The notes: generated by a model not told the origin, from the sequence alone. A stretch of DNA of 38,696 nucleotides from Bacteroidota bacterium (GCA_013202965.1 JABMQZ010000246.1:1-38696); one strand, 5' to 3'. Shown: positions 26,055 through 34,833, numbered from the stretch's first letter. Translations and numbers: made by a program.

Positions 26055-27059
26055 ATGACCAGATCAACTCATATTATTATACTTCTTATCTTTCTGGGTT
26101 TGGCTTTTAATAGCAGGGGACAATCCCTGCCTGATCCTCATTTTTCGCAGTTTTACGCCAATCCGCTTTACCTGAACCCTGCCTTGGCAGGCTCGAATGT
26201 ATGTCCGCGCCTGAACCTTGGTTACAGGAACCAATGGCCGTCATTGCCCAATAATTTCGTTTCCTACAGCGCTTCTTTTGACATGTACGTTTCAAAGATC
26301 CACGGTGGAGTCGGAGTTTATTTTTTGAGTGATAATGCCGGAGGGCTGTTAAATACCAATATTATCAGTGCAATGTATTCATACCGGCTACAGGTCGGTA
26401 ACTGGACTTATGTCAATTTCGGACTGGAGGCCAGCTTTATACAAACAAAGCTGAATTGGAGCGAATTGATCTTCGGTGATATGATCGATCCCAATCAGGG
26501 AGTGGTGAACCCGACATCAGAAATACCTCCCGATAATAGTACTCTGGCGTATCCTGACTTTGATGCCGGCCTGACATTTTCATATAAAGGCTACATTTAC
26601 GGAGGGGTAGCAGTCCATCATCTTACTGAACCCAGTAATGCTTTCTATGATGCAAACAGCAGTAAGCTATATATGAAGTTTACCGTGCATGGCGGGGTCT
26701 TTATTGATCTCACCGGCAGCAGCCAGCGGGATGAAAATTATGGAAGCTTTTCCATTTCACCAAATTTTCTTTACATGCAACAGGATAACTTTCATCAATT
26801 AAATGTAGGTTTGTATGTAAATAAGCGGCCGTTCATCGCCGGCGCATGGTTCAGGCATAACTTTGAAAATGCCGATGCCATCGTTCCCATGATCGGGCTG
26901 GAATGGAAAGGGCTGAAAGTCGGATATAGTTATGATATCACACTTTCACAGCTCAAAAGCACAACGGGCGGAGCACATGAGGTGTCGCTCGGATGGCAAT
27001 TTAATTGTATGGATCAAAAAAGAAGAAGGATAAAGGCAATAAATTGCCCAAGGTTTTAG
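26055..27059 (+). CDS. PorP/SprF family type IX secretion membrane protein
   Basis: 334 residues from the ATG at 26055; a GTG seven codons earlier is less likely because the signal peptide begins MTRSTHIIILLIFLGLAFNSRGQ. The family block DPHFSQFYANPLYLNPALAGSNVCPRLNLGYRNQWPSL stands at the start of the mature protein, followed by the repeating barrel strands (SYSASFDMYVSKIHGGVGVYFLSDNAG) and the C-terminal VGYSYDITLSQL ... HEVSLGW. It is an outer-membrane barrel of about 14 strands; relatives anchor periplasmic rings or help SprB-type adhesins. It is 36 bp upstream of gldJ, probably in one operon. Confidence 0.93.
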   Translation: MTRSTHIIILLIFLGLAFNSRGQSLPDPHFSQFYANPLYLNPALAGSNVCPRLNLGYRNQWPSLPNNFVSYSASFDMYVSKIHGGVGVYFLSDNAGGLLNTNIISAMYSYRLQVGNWTYVNFGLEASFIQTKLNWSELIFGDMIDPNQGVVNPTSEIPPDNSTLAYPDFDAGLTFSYKGYIYGGVAVHHLTEPSNAFYDANSSKLYMKFTVHGGVFIDLTGSSQRDENYGSFSISPNFLYMQQDNFHQLNVGLYVNKRPFIAGAWFRHNFENADAIVPMIGLEWKGLKVGYSYDITLSQLKSTTGGAHEVSLGWQFNCMDQKRRRIKAINCPRF

Positions 27060-27095
27060 TTAATAACTCACATATACTAAAAAAGATAGACAAAA

Positions 27096-28589
27096 ATGAT
27101 GAAGCACAGCAAATTAGCCCATTTATTTATGATGGTGATGATCATTGCATTACTGTCATCCTGTAGCCTCTTCAAAAAGAGAGAATATTCCAGGACAACA
27201 GGCTGGGAATACAACAATCCTGAGAATGGCGGGTTTGAAGTTTCCCCTGTAAAAGAGCAATATACGGGCCCCGGACTGATCCTCATCGAAGGAGGTACTT
27301 TTGTCATGGGATCCACTCAGGAAGACTTGATGTTCGACTGGAACAACTATCCACGGAGGGTAACCATCGCTTCCTTCTATATGGATGAAACGGAAGTCAG
27401 CAACCTGGACTATCTCGAATACTTGTATTGGTTGAAAAGAATTTTCGGTACAGACTATCCACAGGTATTTGTAAATGCATTACCGGATACGCTCGTCTGG
27501 CGCGACAGGTTATCCTATAATGAACCCCTGGTGGAAACCTATCTTCGCCATCCCGCATATAACAATTATCCCGTTGTCGGGATATCATGGCTGCAGGCAA
27601 ATGATTACTGCTCCTGGAGAACAGACAGGGTGAACGAGCAAATGCTCATCCTGGAAGGAATCCTTGATCCCGATCCGGATCAGAGAAATGAAAATAACTT
27701 CAACACTGAAGCGTACCTTGCCGGCCAATACGAAGGCCTGGTGAACAAACCCCTCAGGAACCTGAACCCCAATTCAACAGGTGAACGTAATGCAAGCATG
27801 AGAGATGGGCTCATTACACCGCGTTACAGGCTCCCAACCGAAGCTGAATGGGAATATGCAGCATTGGGACTGATTGGCAACACGCTGTATGAAAGAATTG
27901 TAGAAAGAAGAAGATATCCATGGAACGGAAACTATACCCGTACAGATGAAAAGAAGTATTACGGAAGCTTTGTTGCCAACTTCAAAAGAGGCCGTGGTGA
28001 TTATATGGGTGTCGCCGGCAACCTGAATGACGGTGCCGATATCCCGGCTCCGATTGGTTCTTACTGGCCAAACGATTATGGCCTCTATAATATGGGTGGT
28101 AATGTCAGCGAATGGGTGCTTGATATCTACAGGCCGCTTAGTCTCGAAGATTTCTCCGATTACAATCCTTACAGGGGGAACGTCTTTATGAATGCTGTAC
28201 GCGATCAGGACGGTTTCCTGGTAGAAAAGGACAGTCTCGGAAGAATCAGCTATGAAGAGGTTCCTGACGAAGACCTCGTTGGAAGAACCAATTATCGCAA
28301 AGCTGACAATATTAACTACTTTGATGGCGACCAGATGTCACATCTTTCTGAAAGCAGTGACTGGCTGTCAGAGCCCACTGAATCGAATCAGACCAATGGC
28401 ATGTATGAATATGGCGTAACCTCACTGATCAGTGATGAAGCCCGTGTATACAAAGGTGGTTCATGGAAGGACAGGGCTTATTACCTCAGTCCCGGACAGA
28501 GAAGATTCCTGAATGAAAATATGGCAAGCAACTTTATCGGATTCCGTTGTGCCATGTCAAGGATGGGCAGCCCGAATCCAGGCCACTAA
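27096..28589 (+). CDS. gldJ: GldJ-like gliding/type IX secretion lipoprotein (sulfatase-modifying-factor fold)
   Basis: 497 residues. Lipoprotein signal peptide with lipobox LSSC, Cys23. The mature N-terminus has TTGWEYNNPENGGFEV and GLILIEGGTFVMGSTQEDLMFDWNNYPRRVTIASFYMDETEVSN, the hallmark of the GldJ/GldK branch of formylglycine-generating-enzyme-like proteins. PTEAEWEYAALG, NVSEWVLDIYRPLS and YKGGSWKDRAYYLSP...GFRCAMS complete the fold. GldK is very similar, but the company of porU and porV, known beside gldJ in Flavobacterium, and the absence of gldL and gldM favour GldJ. A strong terminator follows. Confidence 0.82.
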   Translation: MMKHSKLAHLFMMVMIIALLSSCSLFKKREYSRTTGWEYNNPENGGFEVSPVKEQYTGPGLILIEGGTFVMGSTQEDLMFDWNNYPRRVTIASFYMDETEVSNLDYLEYLYWLKRIFGTDYPQVFVNALPDTLVWRDRLSYNEPLVETYLRHPAYNNYPVVGISWLQANDYCSWRTDRVNEQMLILEGILDPDPDQRNENNFNTEAYLAGQYEGLVNKPLRNLNPNSTGERNASMRDGLITPRYRLPTEAEWEYAALGLIGNTLYERIVERRRYPWNGNYTRTDEKKYYGSFVANFKRGRGDYMGVAGNLNDGADIPAPIGSYWPNDYGLYNMGGNVSEWVLDIYRPLSLEDFSDYNPYRGNVFMNAVRDQDGFLVEKDSLGRISYEEVPDEDLVGRTNYRKADNINYFDGDQMSHLSESSDWLSEPTESNQTNGMYEYGVTSLISDEARVYKGGSWKDRAYYLSPGQRRFLNENMASNFIGFRCAMSRMGSPNPGH

Positions 28590-28615
28590 TCGCCGGATCC
28601 TGATATAATATTCAG

Positions 28616-28647
28616 CCCCATCCTTACATCAGGGATGGGGTTTTTTT
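28616..28647 (+). terminator. rho-independent terminator after gldJ
   Basis: An 8-bp stem (CCCCATCC at 28616-28623 with GGATGGGG at 28633-28640), a 9-nt loop and seven T at 28641-28647. The last T is also the first base of the murF -7 box. Confidence 0.85.
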
Positions 28648-28654
28648 ATCTTTG
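28647..28654 (+). promoter_or_regulatory. -7 promoter box of murF, fused to the gldJ terminator
   Basis: TATCTTTG, exact TAnnTTTG match, ends four bases before the ATG at 28658. Transcription should begin at or next to the start codon, giving a leaderless message. Confidence 0.6.
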
Positions 28655-28657
28655 CAG

Positions 28658-29950
28658 ATGATGGAAGTGATCAAAGAACTTTACAGGCAATATCTTCTCT
28701 CCAGCGGGGTCACAACAGATTCGCGCTGTGTTAAAAAAGGGAATATCTTTTTTGCCCTGAAAGGCGGGAATTTTGATGGCAACGCGTATGCAGCAGCCGC
28801 ACTGGAAAATGGTGCAGCATTGGCTATCATCGATAATGAAGAATTCAATACTGTTCCCGGATGTCTTCTTGTTCCTGATGTCCTCTCATGCCTGCAGGAC
28901 CTGGCAGCTTATCACAGAAAGCAACTGAGTATACCTGTGATCGGGCTAACAGGCACGAATGGGAAGACCACAACAAAGGAACTGATATATAAAGTGCTTT
29001 CCGGAAAATACGACACACACGCCACAGCAGGAAATTATAATAACCATATAGGAGTACCCTTAACGATACTCGGAATTTCTGAGCACACAGAGATCGCTGT
29101 CGTTGAAATGGGTGCCAATCATATTGGAGAGATCGCCCTGCTATGTGAAATTGCATCCCCCGGCTATGGGCTTATCACCAATATTGGCAAAGCCCACCTC
29201 GAAGGTTTTGGTGGATACCAGGGTGTGATCAAAGCAAAGACTGAAATGTTCGACTATCTCCGTAAAGTAGCAGGAACGGCATTTGTTAATCATGATGATG
29301 CGTTTTTGATGAGTCTTGCCGGCAAACTTAAAAAACTAACTTATGGCACAGATGCCGGGGCGGATCTGCGGGGACAAGTCACCTCATCCATACCTTTCCT
29401 TGAGATCTTATGGCATACTGATGATGCTTCGCTTCAGATCCCATCACAACTATATGGTGATTACAACTTTGAAAATATAATGGCAGCGATCTGTGTGGGA
29501 ATGTCTTTTGGCGTTGATCCCAAAGATATTGTCAGTGCCATTTCTGAATATCTTCCCGACAATAACAGGAGCCAGGTGATCAAAAGCAGATCCAATGTTA
29601 TTTACATGGACGCCTATAATGCGAACCCTAGCAGCATGATGGCAGCAATTATCCATTTTGAAAAACAAAGCGGAAACAAAAAGGTATTGATTCTTGGTGA
29701 CATGTTTGAGCTTGGAGAAGAATCAGCGCAAGAACATCAGAAAGTACTTGATAATATTCGCAAAAAATTTCAGGGGGTGATGCTGATAGGTCCTGCATTC
29801 TCTGATATTTGTCGCGATGAAGAATTCTACACATTCAGGGACACGGATGAGGCTGCCGAATGGCTTCAAAAGCATCCTGTTGAAGATGCAAGCATACTTG
29901 TGAAAGGATCACGTGGCATCACACTGGAAAAACTACTTGATCATTTATAA
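28658..29950 (+). CDS. murF: UDP-N-acetylmuramoyl-tripeptide--D-alanyl-D-alanine ligase
   Basis: 430 residues from the first ATG (a second follows directly; a TTG two codons upstream lies inside the -7 box). The N-terminal UMP-binding part has GVTTDSRCVKKGNIFFALKG. The ATP loop is GLTGTNGKTTTKE, followed by NYNNHIGVPLTIL, EMGANHIGEIALLCEIASPGYGLITNIGKAHLEGFGG and the C-terminal DAYNANPSSM. It adds D-Ala-D-Ala to the peptidoglycan precursor in the cytoplasm, the last cytoplasmic step of stem synthesis. It is 7 bp from anmK, so a two-gene unit. Confidence 0.95.
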   Translation: MMEVIKELYRQYLLSSGVTTDSRCVKKGNIFFALKGGNFDGNAYAAAALENGAALAIIDNEEFNTVPGCLLVPDVLSCLQDLAAYHRKQLSIPVIGLTGTNGKTTTKELIYKVLSGKYDTHATAGNYNNHIGVPLTILGISEHTEIAVVEMGANHIGEIALLCEIASPGYGLITNIGKAHLEGFGGYQGVIKAKTEMFDYLRKVAGTAFVNHDDAFLMSLAGKLKKLTYGTDAGADLRGQVTSSIPFLEILWHTDDASLQIPSQLYGDYNFENIMAAICVGMSFGVDPKDIVSAISEYLPDNNRSQVIKSRSNVIYMDAYNANPSSMMAAIIHFEKQSGNKKVLILGDMFELGEESAQEHQKVLDNIRKKFQGVMLIGPAFSDICRDEEFYTFRDTDEAAEWLQKHPVEDASILVKGSRGITLEKLLDHL

Positions 29951-29957
29951 TAAAAAA

Positions 29958-31028
29958 TTGAAAAGTCATTCTGGCATTGGCATTATGTCGGGGACCTCTC
30001 ATGACGGGCTGGACCTGGCTCATTGTATCTTCAGGAATGATGGTGAATCGTGGTCTTTCGAGATCACCCATGCAGAAACCATCGCCTATGGTGATGAATG
30101 GAAGCCGAAGCTGCTTGGTCTTCCAAAAGCCAATTCCGACACCATCAGCAAGGCAGACCAGGAACTGGGTGAATATATTGGAATTTCTGTTGATCATTTT
30201 ATCAGCAAGCACAAGCTAAAGCCTGATTTCATCGCTTCACACGGGCATACTATCTTCCACGATCCTTCCCAAAAACTTACGCTGCAAATAGGAAATGGCC
30301 AGCTGATATCCTCTATCTGCCGTTTGCCTGTTGTTAATGATTTCAGAAGCAGTGATGTGGCTATGGGCGGTCAGGGAGCACCCCTGGTTCCTCTGGGAGA
30401 CCTGCTGCTGTTCCCCGATTATGATTACTGTCTGAATCTGGGTGGCATTGCCAATATTTCATACGACAAAGAAGGAGAAAGAATTGCTTTCGACATTTGC
30501 CCGGTGAACATGCTTTTGAATTATCTTGCTGAAAAGGCAGGAAAGCCATATGATAATAAGGGACAGATGGCAGCGAAAGGCAGTATTGTACCTTCCTTGC
30601 TGGAAGAACTCGAAGGATTGCCTTTTTATGCAATTTCCGGGCCCCGATCGCTTGGGAGGGAATGGGTATCAGAAAATGTGTTTCCCCTGATCAAGCGCTT
30701 TGAATATCATAGCCCGCAGGATTTACTGGCCACTTTTACCGAGCATGTTGCCCAAAGGATATCTGTAGTATTACCATACAAGACAGGGAGAACCATGCTG
30801 ATTACAGGTGGGGGTGCCTATAATGAATTTCTTGTGAATAGGATAAAATACCATTGTGATTTACAAATTCTCATCCCCGACAGGCTTCTCATCGAATATA
30901 AAGAAGCCATGATCTTTGCCTTCCTGGGCTTGCTCAGGCTGGAAGGGATCAATAATATATTGGGATCAGTTACCGGCTCAGCTCAGGACCATTGTGCCGG
31001 TGAGATAAACTATCCCTGGCAGGGATAA
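29958..31028 (+). CDS. anmK: anhydro-N-acetylmuramic acid kinase
   Basis: 356 residues from the TTG at 29958, which gives KSHSGIGIMSGTSHDGLDLA, the ATP-binding start of the family (usually MSGTSLDGVD). The longer frame from a GTG at 29913 overlaps murF and is not likely. SHGHTIFHDP, VVNDFRSSDVAMGGQGAPLVPLGD, NLGGIANIS, FDICPVNMLLNYLAE and the C-terminal LITGGGAYNEFLVNRI are all present. It opens and phosphorylates anhydro-MurNAc during cell-wall recycling. Pairing with murF joins precursor synthesis with recycling. Confidence 0.93.
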   Translation: MKSHSGIGIMSGTSHDGLDLAHCIFRNDGESWSFEITHAETIAYGDEWKPKLLGLPKANSDTISKADQELGEYIGISVDHFISKHKLKPDFIASHGHTIFHDPSQKLTLQIGNGQLISSICRLPVVNDFRSSDVAMGGQGAPLVPLGDLLLFPDYDYCLNLGGIANISYDKEGERIAFDICPVNMLLNYLAEKAGKPYDNKGQMAAKGSIVPSLLEELEGLPFYAISGPRSLGREWVSENVFPLIKRFEYHSPQDLLATFTEHVAQRISVVLPYKTGRTMLITGGGAYNEFLVNRIKYHCDLQILIPDRLLIEYKEAMIFAFLGLLRLEGINNILGSVTGSAQDHCAGEINYPWQG

Positions 31029-31040
31029 TGCTTAAAATTC

Positions 31041-31089
31041 GAATATCGAATATCGAATAGCGAATAGCGAATAGCGAATAGCGAATGAG
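31041..31089. repeat. heptamer array between convergent anmK and nhaD
   Basis: Seven units without a gap: GAATATC twice, GAATAGC four times and GAATGAG. It fills nearly the whole 65-bp gap between the two stop codons. The four exact copies make it the most regular array of the window. Confidence 0.85.
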
Positions 31090-31093
31090 CTTG

Positions 31094-32536
31094 TTAAGCC
31101 AATATCTGCATTTGGAAAAAGTATACTGCAGCACCTGCAAGATAACCTATCAATGCAAGAAGCGATATCTTCTTCACATACCAGATGAAGTCAATCTTTT
31201 CCAAACCCATAGCGGCAACACCGGCAGCTGATCCAATGATCAGTATACTTCCACCTGTACCGGCACAATATGCAAGGAATTGCCAGAATTGCCCATCCAC
31301 AACAAAGTCAGCCAGATAACCAACTGCACCGGCATCGACCAGAGGATACATTCCCATAGCTCCGGCTACCAATGGTACATTGTCAACAATAGCAGAAAGC
31401 AGGCCAATGATAACATTAATCGCATAGATATTGTGAAGATTTTCATCCAGGTACTTAGCTAACACATCTAAATGTCCCATCGACTGCAATGCCGCTACAG
31501 CGGTAAGAATACCCATAAAAAAGAAGATCGTTGGTATATCAACTTTCTTTAGTATAGAGATAACAGTAAGCTTCCTTTTATCTTCTAATGGTTTGTTACG
31601 ATGCAATATTTCGGTTGTCATCCAGATCACTCCCAGGCCAAACAACATCCCCATATATGGAGGGAGGTGTGTGACAGTTTTGAAAACAGGAACAAATAAT
31701 AAGGCTGATACACCCATTATCAGGAGTAGCTTCCGTTCAAAAGCACTTACAAATTCTCTTGTTTCCCCATTATCAAGCACAGGCCTTTGCACATCGCCTT
31801 TTACGGTAAATGTTACAATAATCAGTGGCACTATCATGGTCACCATACTTGGAAGGAAAACATACATAATAATATTGGCTGTGGTGACCTGTCCCCCGAT
31901 CCAAAGCATAATGGTAGTTACATCTCCAATTGGCGACCATGCACCACCGGCATTGGCAGCCAGTACCACCATACTGGCAAAAAACCATCTTGTTTTTTTA
32001 TCATCAATCAGCTTTCGTAACAAGGCAACCATTACGATAGTCGTTGTCAGATTATCAAGTGTAGCTGACATGAAGAATGTGAGAAAGCTAAGGATCCACA
32101 GCAATTTCACCTTGTTGGTTGTTTTAATGCGATCGGTTATGATCTTAAAACCCTGGTGTTGATCAACAGTTTCAACGATGGTCATGGCACCAAGTAAGAA
32201 GAAAAGTATTGAAGCAATTTCAACGAGATGATGCTCAAGATCATGAACAACAAAGTGTGAGACAGATAGTTCTGTAGCGCCGTCCCAGAGTCTGTCGAAC
32301 CTGGCATGATCAATGGCCGGATATATAAACGTCATTACATCATGACTAACATCCTGCACTGCTTGCCAGGCCGGGCTCATGTCTAATCCAAGAATACCTG
32401 TTGAATTTAAAGCATACAACCCCCAAAGGACGGTACCGGTTAACAAAGCAGAAGCAGCTTTGTCGACTTTAATCGGATGCTCCAGCGCAATCGCAGTGTA
32501 CCCGAGAATAAAGATGACAACCATTAAAATAAACAT
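31094..32536 (-). CDS. nhaD: NhaD-type sodium:proton antiporter
   Basis: 480 residues with about twelve hydrophobic segments (the first, MFILMVVIFILGYTAIALEHPIKVDKAASALLTGTVLWGLYAL, is typical of NhaD and its ion-transporter superfamily). Family-type segments are FFLLGAMTIVETVDQHQGF, SFLTFFMSATLDNLTTTIVM, AANAGGAWSPIGDVTTIMLWIGG, LSAIVDNVPLVAGAMGMYPL and AYCAGTGGSILIIGSAAGVAAMG. It exchanges Na+ (or Li+) out for H+ in at the inner membrane and gives salt and alkali tolerance. It is a single gene with its own -7 box and a palindrome upstream. Confidence 0.93.
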   Translation of the reverse strand: MFILMVVIFILGYTAIALEHPIKVDKAASALLTGTVLWGLYALNSTGILGLDMSPAWQAVQDVSHDVMTFIYPAIDHARFDRLWDGATELSVSHFVVHDLEHHLVEIASILFFLLGAMTIVETVDQHQGFKIITDRIKTTNKVKLLWILSFLTFFMSATLDNLTTTIVMVALLRKLIDDKKTRWFFASMVVLAANAGGAWSPIGDVTTIMLWIGGQVTTANIIMYVFLPSMVTMIVPLIIVTFTVKGDVQRPVLDNGETREFVSAFERKLLLIMGVSALLFVPVFKTVTHLPPYMGMLFGLGVIWMTTEILHRNKPLEDKRKLTVISILKKVDIPTIFFFMGILTAVAALQSMGHLDVLAKYLDENLHNIYAINVIIGLLSAIVDNVPLVAGAMGMYPLVDAGAVGYLADFVVDGQFWQFLAYCAGTGGSILIIGSAAGVAAMGLEKIDFIWYVKKISLLALIGYLAGAAVYFFQMQILA

Positions 32537-32563
32537 AGCTATTGTATTTTATATGTATGGCTG

Positions 32564-32571
32564 CAAAAATA
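32564..32571 (-). promoter_or_regulatory. -7 promoter box of nhaD
   Basis: TATTTTTG on the reverse strand, an exact TAnnTTTG match, 28 bases upstream of the ATG at 32536. Confidence 0.55.
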
Positions 32572-32602
32572 GAATTATTTTAAGACAGGCAGCGAAAAAG
32601 TT

Positions 32603-32628
32603 GTTATTTAGAAACACATCTAAATAAC
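32603..32628. promoter_or_regulatory. perfect palindrome upstream of nhaD
   Basis: GTTATTTAGA and TCTAAATAAC are exact inverted copies with a 6-bp spacer. The site is 32-57 bp upstream of the nhaD -7 box, the place of an activator or operator site. The regulator is unknown. A perfect 12-bp palindrome GTTAATATTAAC lies further along at 32710-32721, nearer to exbB. Confidence 0.4.
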
Positions 32629-32801
32629 TCCATTCTTATTTTTGTCCAGCCTCCTAAAAAGCTTGTTTTCAACGCAATTCCAGAGACATAATAAAAAAGG
32701 GAAATCTCAGTTAATATTAACAGTCCGGTGTTAACAAAACAGGCTCTGCTCTGCATCCTGCTGCTTAATATCTATCTACATTTAACACAAAATTTTTAAA
32801 G

Positions 32802-33491
32802 ATGATCATGAGCTTTTTATTACAAGTACAGACTGTGGCAGGGAATGCCGATATTGAACCGACAGAGATCTCTCTAACGATCTATGAGCTTGTCCTCAAG
32901 GGCGGATGGATCATGGCCATACTTGGCCTGCTGTCCATCATTGCCATTTATATCTTCGTTGAAAGATTTTTCACCATCAACAAGGCCTCACGAGAGGACA
33001 AGCATTTCATGAACAATATCCGCGACTTCATCAAAAGCGGTCGGGTCGATTCCGGCCTGGCCTTGTGCAAAAGCAACAGGAGTCCGCTTGCCAGGATGAT
33101 AGAAAAAGGGCTGATGCGGATCGGCAGGCCACTGAATGATATCAATGCCGCCATTGAGAATGTCGGAAAACTGGAAGTGTCGCGCCTGGAGAAAAATGTG
33201 GCCGGACTGGCCACCATCGCAGGGGCAGCACCCATGCTCGGATTCCTGGGAACAGTAGTTGGTATGATCATTGCTTTTTATGATATGTCAATGGCCGGAA
33301 ACAACATCGATATTACATTGCTTTCAACAGGGATCTACCAGGCCATGATCACCACAGTAGGTGGCCTGATCGTTGGGATCGTAGCTTATGTATGTTACAA
33401 TATTTTGGTCGCAAGAATCGAAAAGCTTGTCTACCTGCTTGAGGCAAAGTCAACAGAGTTTATGGATCTTTTGAACGAACCTGCTTCATAA
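32802..33491 (+). CDS. exbB: ExbB/TolQ-type proton channel protein
   Basis: 229 residues. Three membrane segments: about 31-53 (GGWIMAILGLLSIIAIYIFVERFF), about 140-160 (AGAAPMLGFLGTVVGMIIAFYDMS) and about 175-197 (GIYQAMITTVGGLIVGIVAYVCY). The middle GAAPMLGFLGTVVGM is the MotA/TolQ/ExbB signature. With ExbD it makes the proton-driven motor of the inner membrane that powers TonB. It is 13 bp before exbD in a three-gene unit exbB-exbD-tonB. Confidence 0.93.
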   Translation: MIMSFLLQVQTVAGNADIEPTEISLTIYELVLKGGWIMAILGLLSIIAIYIFVERFFTINKASREDKHFMNNIRDFIKSGRVDSGLALCKSNRSPLARMIEKGLMRIGRPLNDINAAIENVGKLEVSRLEKNVAGLATIAGAAPMLGFLGTVVGMIIAFYDMSMAGNNIDITLLSTGIYQAMITTVGGLIVGIVAYVCYNILVARIEKLVYLLEAKSTEFMDLLNEPAS

Positions 33492-33504
33492 AACCGGAGG
33501 GAAT

Positions 33505-33918
33505 ATGGCTATTCAGACAAGAAATAAAAGAAAGGCGGAATTCAACATGGCTTCCATGTCGGACCTGGTATTCCTGCTGTTGATATTTTTTATGCTCACA
33601 TCAACACTGGTTGCGCCCAATGCGATAAAGCTCCTGCTTCCCAGCAGTAACAGCAAGACCATGTCCAAACAATCGGTAACGGTATACATCAATGAGAAAT
33701 ACCAGTACTTTGTTGAGGAGAACCGGGTAAGTAAGCTACAGCTTCAGGACAGGATCGACAATAAAATAGCAGGGCAAATTGATGCCTCGATAGTACTGAG
33801 ATCGGACAAATCAGTACCAGTGCAATATGTAGTGACCGTTATCGACGCCGTTAACAACATTAATAAAAAGTATAATACAAGACATAAAGTGATCCTGGCT
33901 ACGCGGCCAAAACGATAA
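33505..33918 (+). CDS. exbD: ExbD/TolR-type motor protein
   Basis: 137 residues with a single N-terminal membrane segment (DLVFLLLIFFMLTSTLV). Asp20 at its start is the conserved proton-carrying residue of ExbD/TolR, in MASMSDLVFLLL. The periplasmic rest has the family order ending VPVQYVVTVIDAVNNI. It lies 13 bp after exbB and one base before the TonB-like gene, so all three are probably co-translated. Confidence 0.92.
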   Translation: MAIQTRNKRKAEFNMASMSDLVFLLLIFFMLTSTLVAPNAIKLLLPSSNSKTMSKQSVTVYINEKYQYFVEENRVSKLQLQDRIDNKIAGQIDASIVLRSDKSVPVQYVVTVIDAVNNINKKYNTRHKVILATRPKR

Positions 33919-33919
33919 A

Positions 33920-34768
33920 ATGAGCGAAAAAAATAATAGATTCAAAGGGATTGTCGGAACTATTGCATTCCATCTGCTGGCTTTGCTGGCAATATTGTTT
34001 TTTGCATTATCCACTCCCCTGCCCCTGCCGGGAGAAGAAGGTGTGGAAGTAAACCTGGGCAGCAGTGATCAGGGAATGGGCTGGGTACAAGAGCAATCTC
34101 CTCCTCCGGTACAGCAGCCACCTCCGGTCTTGCCACCACCACAAACGGATCCTGAACCGGAGCCTGAAGAAGACCTGATCACCCAGGATGTGGAGGATGC
34201 TCCCGCCATAGAAGAAGAAAAGGCCGAAGAAAAAGATGAGATAAAGAACGAAGAGGAAGTGATCAAAGCTGATGAAACACCCCTTGAAGAAGTCGTGCAG
34301 GAAGCCGAAGAAGAACCGGAACCTCAGCCTGAGCCTCCAAAAGTTAATGAGAGGGCATTATATAAAGGCAACAGCAACACCAATGGTGATGGGAGCAACC
34401 AGGGAGAGACCGGCAAACCCGGCGACCAGGGAAACCCCAATGGAACACTTGATGCTACAAACTATGAAGGTAGCGGTGGCCTTGGTGATGAGGGAGTAGG
34501 ATATGACCTCGGCGGAAGAGGTGCCAAACATCTTCCTAAACCTGCCTATGATTCTGAGGAGCAAGGAAAAGTAGTCGTAGAGATCAAAGTAGACAGGAAT
34601 GGCAAGGTAGTTTCGGCCATTGCCGGAGCCAAAGGAACTACGATATCGGATCTCCGCCTGCGCAGGCTGGCAGAAGAAGCAGCACTTCGTTCTATCTTTA
34701 GCCCCGACCCCAATGCCCCTGACCGTCAAAGGGGAACGATCACCTATAATTTTATTCGCTTAAACTAA
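33920..34768 (+). CDS. TonB-like energy transducer
   Basis: 282 residues. An N-terminal membrane anchor (GTIAFHLLALLAILFFALSTP) is followed by a long Pro/Glu-rich linker (PPPVQQPPPVLPPP, then EPEPEEDL) that can span the periplasm, a Gly/Asn-rich part (GNSNTNGDGSNQGETG) and a C-terminal domain (GKVVVEIKVDRNGKVVSAIAGAKGTTISD...). The C-terminal half resembles a TonB/TolA C-terminal fold. With ExbB and ExbD it passes the proton gradient to outer-membrane transporters. A TolA-like role is possible, but no TolB or Pal gene is adjacent. Confidence 0.85.
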   Translation: MSEKNNRFKGIVGTIAFHLLALLAILFFALSTPLPLPGEEGVEVNLGSSDQGMGWVQEQSPPPVQQPPPVLPPPQTDPEPEPEEDLITQDVEDAPAIEEEKAEEKDEIKNEEEVIKADETPLEEVVQEAEEEPEPQPEPPKVNERALYKGNSNTNGDGSNQGETGKPGDQGNPNGTLDATNYEGSGGLGDEGVGYDLGGRGAKHLPKPAYDSEEQGKVVVEIKVDRNGKVVSAIAGAKGTTISDLRLRRLAEEAALRSIFSPDPNAPDRQRGTITYNFIRLN

Positions 34769-34770
34769 TT

Positions 34771-34833
34771 CATCCAACATCCACTTGTCCTCTGTAGCTT
34801 TAGCGAAAGAGGATAATTCATAATTCATAATTA
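34771..34833. repeat. heptamer array with inserted GC-rich element, copy D
   Basis: Heptamers CATCCAA and CATCCAC (34771-34784), a 28-bp block (34785-34812) and heptamers ATAATTC, ATAATTC and ATAATTA (34813-34833). Read on the reverse strand, the block has CTTTCGCTAAAGCTAC, a diverged form of the core in copies A-C. The tail of the array merges with the folC -7 box. Confidence 0.65.
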
